From Bacillota bacterium (GTDB lineage: Bacteria > Bacillota > Clostridia > Christensenellales > SZUA-584), in contig JAEZNC010000204.1 in the NCBI GenBank assembly GCA_023441905.1, positions 1-7,496 of the forward strand: 7,496 nucleotides of DNA, in the 5' to 3' direction. The stretch's first letter is position 1. Each line of letters begins with the position of its first letter. The notes beneath the pieces are model-generated. The model was given only the letters and a program-made list of their open reading frames with translations. It searched no databases and had not been told where the DNA came from. Below, one piece after another: positions 6,191 to 7,496 of the stretch. The translations under genes were made by a program, and so were the position numbers.

Positions 6191-6207
6191 CCTTATTAAC
6201 AATAAGG
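6191..6207. promoter_or_regulatory. 17-bp palindrome over the AEC start site and ribosome binding site
   Basis: CCTTATT and AATAAGG are perfect 7-bp inverted arms around AAC. The left arm sits just after the -10, and the right arm contains the AAGG of the ribosome binding site. It could be an operator at +1, or a short hairpin in the mRNA that hides the ribosome binding site. The sequence alone cannot separate these. Confidence 0.5.
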
Positions 6208-6215
6208 AACTCGAC

Positions 6216-7145
6216 ATGGATCAATTGCTCTTTATATTATACGATGTATCGCTGCCCATATTGCTGCTTATTACCGCTGGCTTTGTGTTTCAAAAGATAT
6301 TCAAAACGGATGTGCGCTCGTTCACAAAGCTTCTTATATATGTATTGACGCCCGCCGTCATATTCGTGAAGATTATTGACACCGAATTTACGTGGCAGCT
6401 GTTTTTAATAGTGGGGGCGTTTATCATGCTGATTCAAGCGGTCATGCTTGTCATCAGTCTTGTCATCAGCCGGATTCTTGGTCACACCAAAAGCATGCGA
6501 AACGCCACGATCAATGCGCTGGCACTTTTCAACACCGGCAATTACGGCATACCGCTGATTGACCTCGCGTTTAAAGGCAATCCGCTTGCGGATACATCGC
6601 AAATACTGATTGTCGTGATTCAAAACGTTATGACCAACACCGCAGGCGTATACCTTGCGAGCAGCGGCGGCAGCAGCGGCAAAAAAGCGCTGAGCAGCAT
6701 TGCGAAAATGCCCGCGATTTATATCATGGTACTGGCCGCTTTGTTCAATTTGCTGCATATTGAGGTGCCCGCGACATTCATGATCCCTCTTGATTATATG
6801 GCTGACGGCTTCTTTGCGATGGCGCTGATCGGGCTCGGAATCCAGCTGGCTGAAGTGCCCATCAAGCTGGGCGGTATGAAAAAGGTGATTGCCATAAGCC
6901 TTATCAAAGTGCTGTCCGCGCCGTTGATCGGGCTGCTGCTGGTGATGCTGCTGGGGGTTAAGGGGGTGCTGGCGCAGGCCTTGATTATTGGCATTTCCAC
7001 GCCGACGGCCGTCAATTCGGCGCTGCTCGCGCGTGAATTCGACAACGAACCCGCGTTTGCCGCACAGATGGTTGTGATAACCACTGTGATCTGTACGGTC
7101 ACACTGCCTGCCGTGATTTACCTTGCGGGGCATTATTTTGTTTAA
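6216..7145 (+). CDS. AEC family (auxin efflux carrier-like) permease
   Basis: A complete 309-aa integral membrane protein with about ten hydrophobic segments, typical of the AEC/Mem_trans family of secondary transporters. Family hallmarks are NTGNYGIPL (106-114) in the first half and STPTAVNS (261-268) with LAREFDN (271-277) near the end of the second half. A Gly/Ser-rich hydrophilic loop (149-157) separates the two five-helix halves. AEC members export or take up small organic anions such as malate or malonate; the substrate here cannot be deduced. AAGGA precedes the ATG at 7 nt. The gene diverges from the ileS T-box, sharing about 200 bp of intergenic DNA, and no terminator is visible before the rpmH promoter 22 bp downstream, so read-through into rpmH is possible. 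Confidence 0.93.
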   Translation: MDQLLFILYDVSLPILLLITAGFVFQKIFKTDVRSFTKLLIYVLTPAVIFVKIIDTEFTWQLFLIVGAFIMLIQAVMLVISLVISRILGHTKSMRNATINALALFNTGNYGIPLIDLAFKGNPLADTSQILIVVIQNVMTNTAGVYLASSGGSSGKKALSSIAKMPAIYIMVLAALFNLLHIEVPATFMIPLDYMADGFFAMALIGLGIQLAEVPIKLGGMKKVIAISLIKVLSAPLIGLLLVMLLGVKGVLAQALIIGISTPTAVNSALLAREFDNEPAFAAQMVVITTVICTVTLPAVIYLAGHYFV

Positions 7146-7166
7146 AGTATCGGATCATCATTATTG

Positions 7167-7195
7167 TTGACATTATCAAACGACTTCAATATAAT
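7167..7195 (+). promoter_or_regulatory. Consensus sigma-A promoter of rpmH
   Basis: TTGACA (7167-7172) and TATAAT (7190-7195) are both perfect consensus hexamers, exactly 17 bp apart. This is as strong a housekeeping promoter as sequence can show, fitting a ribosomal protein gene. The start site should be near 7202, giving a leader of about 60 nt. Confidence 0.92.
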
Positions 7196-7216
7196 ATATC
7201 CGTCTTGCTATAGAGA

Positions 7217-7237
7217 TTTGGCCAATATTGGCTCAAA
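7217..7237 (+). repeat. Hairpin in the rpmH leader
   Basis: TTTGGCCA pairs with TGGC-T-CAAA, eight pairs with one bulged T, around an ATAT loop. It lies in the untranslated leader, 5 nt before the AAGGAG ribosome binding site. The core GCCAATATTGGC is also a perfect 12-bp DNA palindrome. Its role is unknown. Confidence 0.4.
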
Positions 7238-7261
7238 ATATGAAGGAGAGTTTTGATCCAC

Positions 7262-7396
7262 ATGAAAATGACATTACAGCCCAAAAAAAGGCAGCGCAAA
7301 AAGGAACACGGGTTCAGAAAAAGAATGCAGACCAAGGCTGGAAGAAATGTTTTAAAGCGCAGACGCGCAAAGGGCAGAAAAGAGCTGACTGCATAA
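7262..7396 (+). CDS. rpmH: 50S ribosomal protein L34
   Basis: A 44-aa, very basic protein of the normal L34 length. It reads MKMTLQPKKRQRKKEHGF at the start, then a second block with RKRMQTKAGRNVL and RRRAKGRKELTA at the C-terminus. These are the conserved HGFRxRM, GRxVLxxRRxKGRxxL signatures of L34, a large-subunit protein that binds 23S rRNA. AAGGAG (7243-7248) is the ribosome binding site, but it is 13 nt from this ATG, which is long. An in-frame TTG at 7253 would be 4 nt from it and add three residues. The ATG is preferred because MKMT matches the family N-terminus. The gene has a perfect promoter upstream and an intrinsic terminator between it and rnpA, consistent with more L34 than RNase P protein being made. 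Confidence 0.97.
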   Translation: MKMTLQPKKRQRKKEHGFRKRMQTKAGRNVLKRRRAKGRKELTA

Positions 7397-7404
7397 TTGC
7401 TGGA

Positions 7405-7431
7405 TGCCGAGAATATTTCGGCAATTTTTTT
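7405..7431 (+). terminator. Intrinsic terminator between rpmH and rnpA
   Basis: TGCCGA pairs with TCGGCA (6 bp) around a 7-nt loop and is followed, after one A, by seven T. It starts 8 nt after the rpmH stop. It is short enough to be leaky, so it could lower rnpA transcription relative to rpmH without stopping it. Confidence 0.75.
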
Positions 7432-7471
7432 CGGTACCAAAGTTTAATGGCCGTACGAATGGAAGGTATAG

Positions 7472-7496
7472 TTGAGGCGCGAATATTCGCTAAGGC
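7472..7496 (+). CDS. rnpA: Ribonuclease P protein component, N-terminus only (cut by window end)
   Basis: The last 25 bases encode MRREYSLR from a TTG start, with GGAAGG (7461-7466) 5 nt upstream. RnpA proteins typically begin M-K/R-x-x-Y/R-x-L-K/R, and rnpA directly follows rpmH in most bacteria, so both the residues and the order agree. The protein would bind the RNase P RNA and help it mature tRNA 5' ends. Only eight codons are visible, so nothing can be said about the rest. A competing frame from ATG at 7447 lacks a ribosome binding site and resembles nothing known. Confidence 0.75.

Noticed and set aside
5864..6199. 111-codon open frame on the plus strand
   Set aside because: It covers the complement of the T-box leader and the ileS promoter, has no convincing ribosome binding site, and does not look like a protein.
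6405..7133. 242-codon open frame on the minus strand
   Set aside because: It is antisense to the AEC permease and rich in His, Gln and Arg, as expected for the reverse of hydrophobic codons.
7254..7262. DnaA-box-like TGATCCACA before rpmH
   Set aside because: It is a single site with one mismatch to TTATCCACA, overlaps the start codon, and has no neighbouring boxes or AT-rich unwinding element.
1..7496. CRISPR arrays, tRNA or rRNA genes, insertion sequences, phage genes
   Set aside because: None was seen: no regularly spaced repeats, cloverleaf, transposase or target-site duplications.

Overview
The window looks like chromosomal DNA of a low-to-mid GC Bacillota, most likely a Clostridia-type anaerobe. 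The reasons are a tRNA-responsive T-box leader in front of ileS, a long eukaryote-like type 2 isoleucyl-tRNA synthetase, AAGGAG-type ribosome binding sites, textbook sigma-A promoters, and an rpmH-rnpA pair whose L34 has a Clostridia-like N-terminus. This placement comes from the sequence and family knowledge; no database search was run.

Left part, minus strand (1-1940): a classical short-chain dehydrogenase/reductase (19-855) has its own promoter, with a perfect 19-bp palindromic operator covering the -10 element (950-968). Upstream of it is a CPBP/CAAX-type membrane protease (1014-1919) that starts at TTG.

Middle (1920-2573): this is a 654-bp stretch with no recognisable gene but much secondary structure. 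It holds the strong ileS terminator (2503-2557), a 14-bp bulged hairpin whose only non-Watson-Crick pair is a G.U on the minus strand (2305-2343), and two near-identical terminator-like hairpins (2061-2083 and 1941-1963) that differ by a compensatory base-pair change. Terminators facing minus with no gene of their own suggest an unannotated minus-strand transcript, either a small RNA or a small or decayed ORF. This is the least explained part of the window.

Centre (2574-6016, minus): ileS (1035 aa) is complete, with an Ile T-box leader (about 5722-5980) and a consensus promoter (5988-6016). Uncharged tRNA-Ile would be sensed through a proposed AUC specifier, and the 3' end of that tRNA would pair with the T-box bulge to prevent termination at 5722-5753.

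Right part, plus strand (6182-7496): diverging from ileS, an AEC-family permease (6216-7145) has an extended -10 promoter and a 17-bp palindrome that overlaps its ribosome binding site. A perfect TTGACA-17-TATAAT promoter then drives rpmH (L34, 7262-7396). An intrinsic terminator follows, and then the first eight codons of rnpA (RNase P protein, TTG start), which is cut by the window end. rpmH is not preceded by dnaA/oriC here, which is a departure from the usual arrangement.
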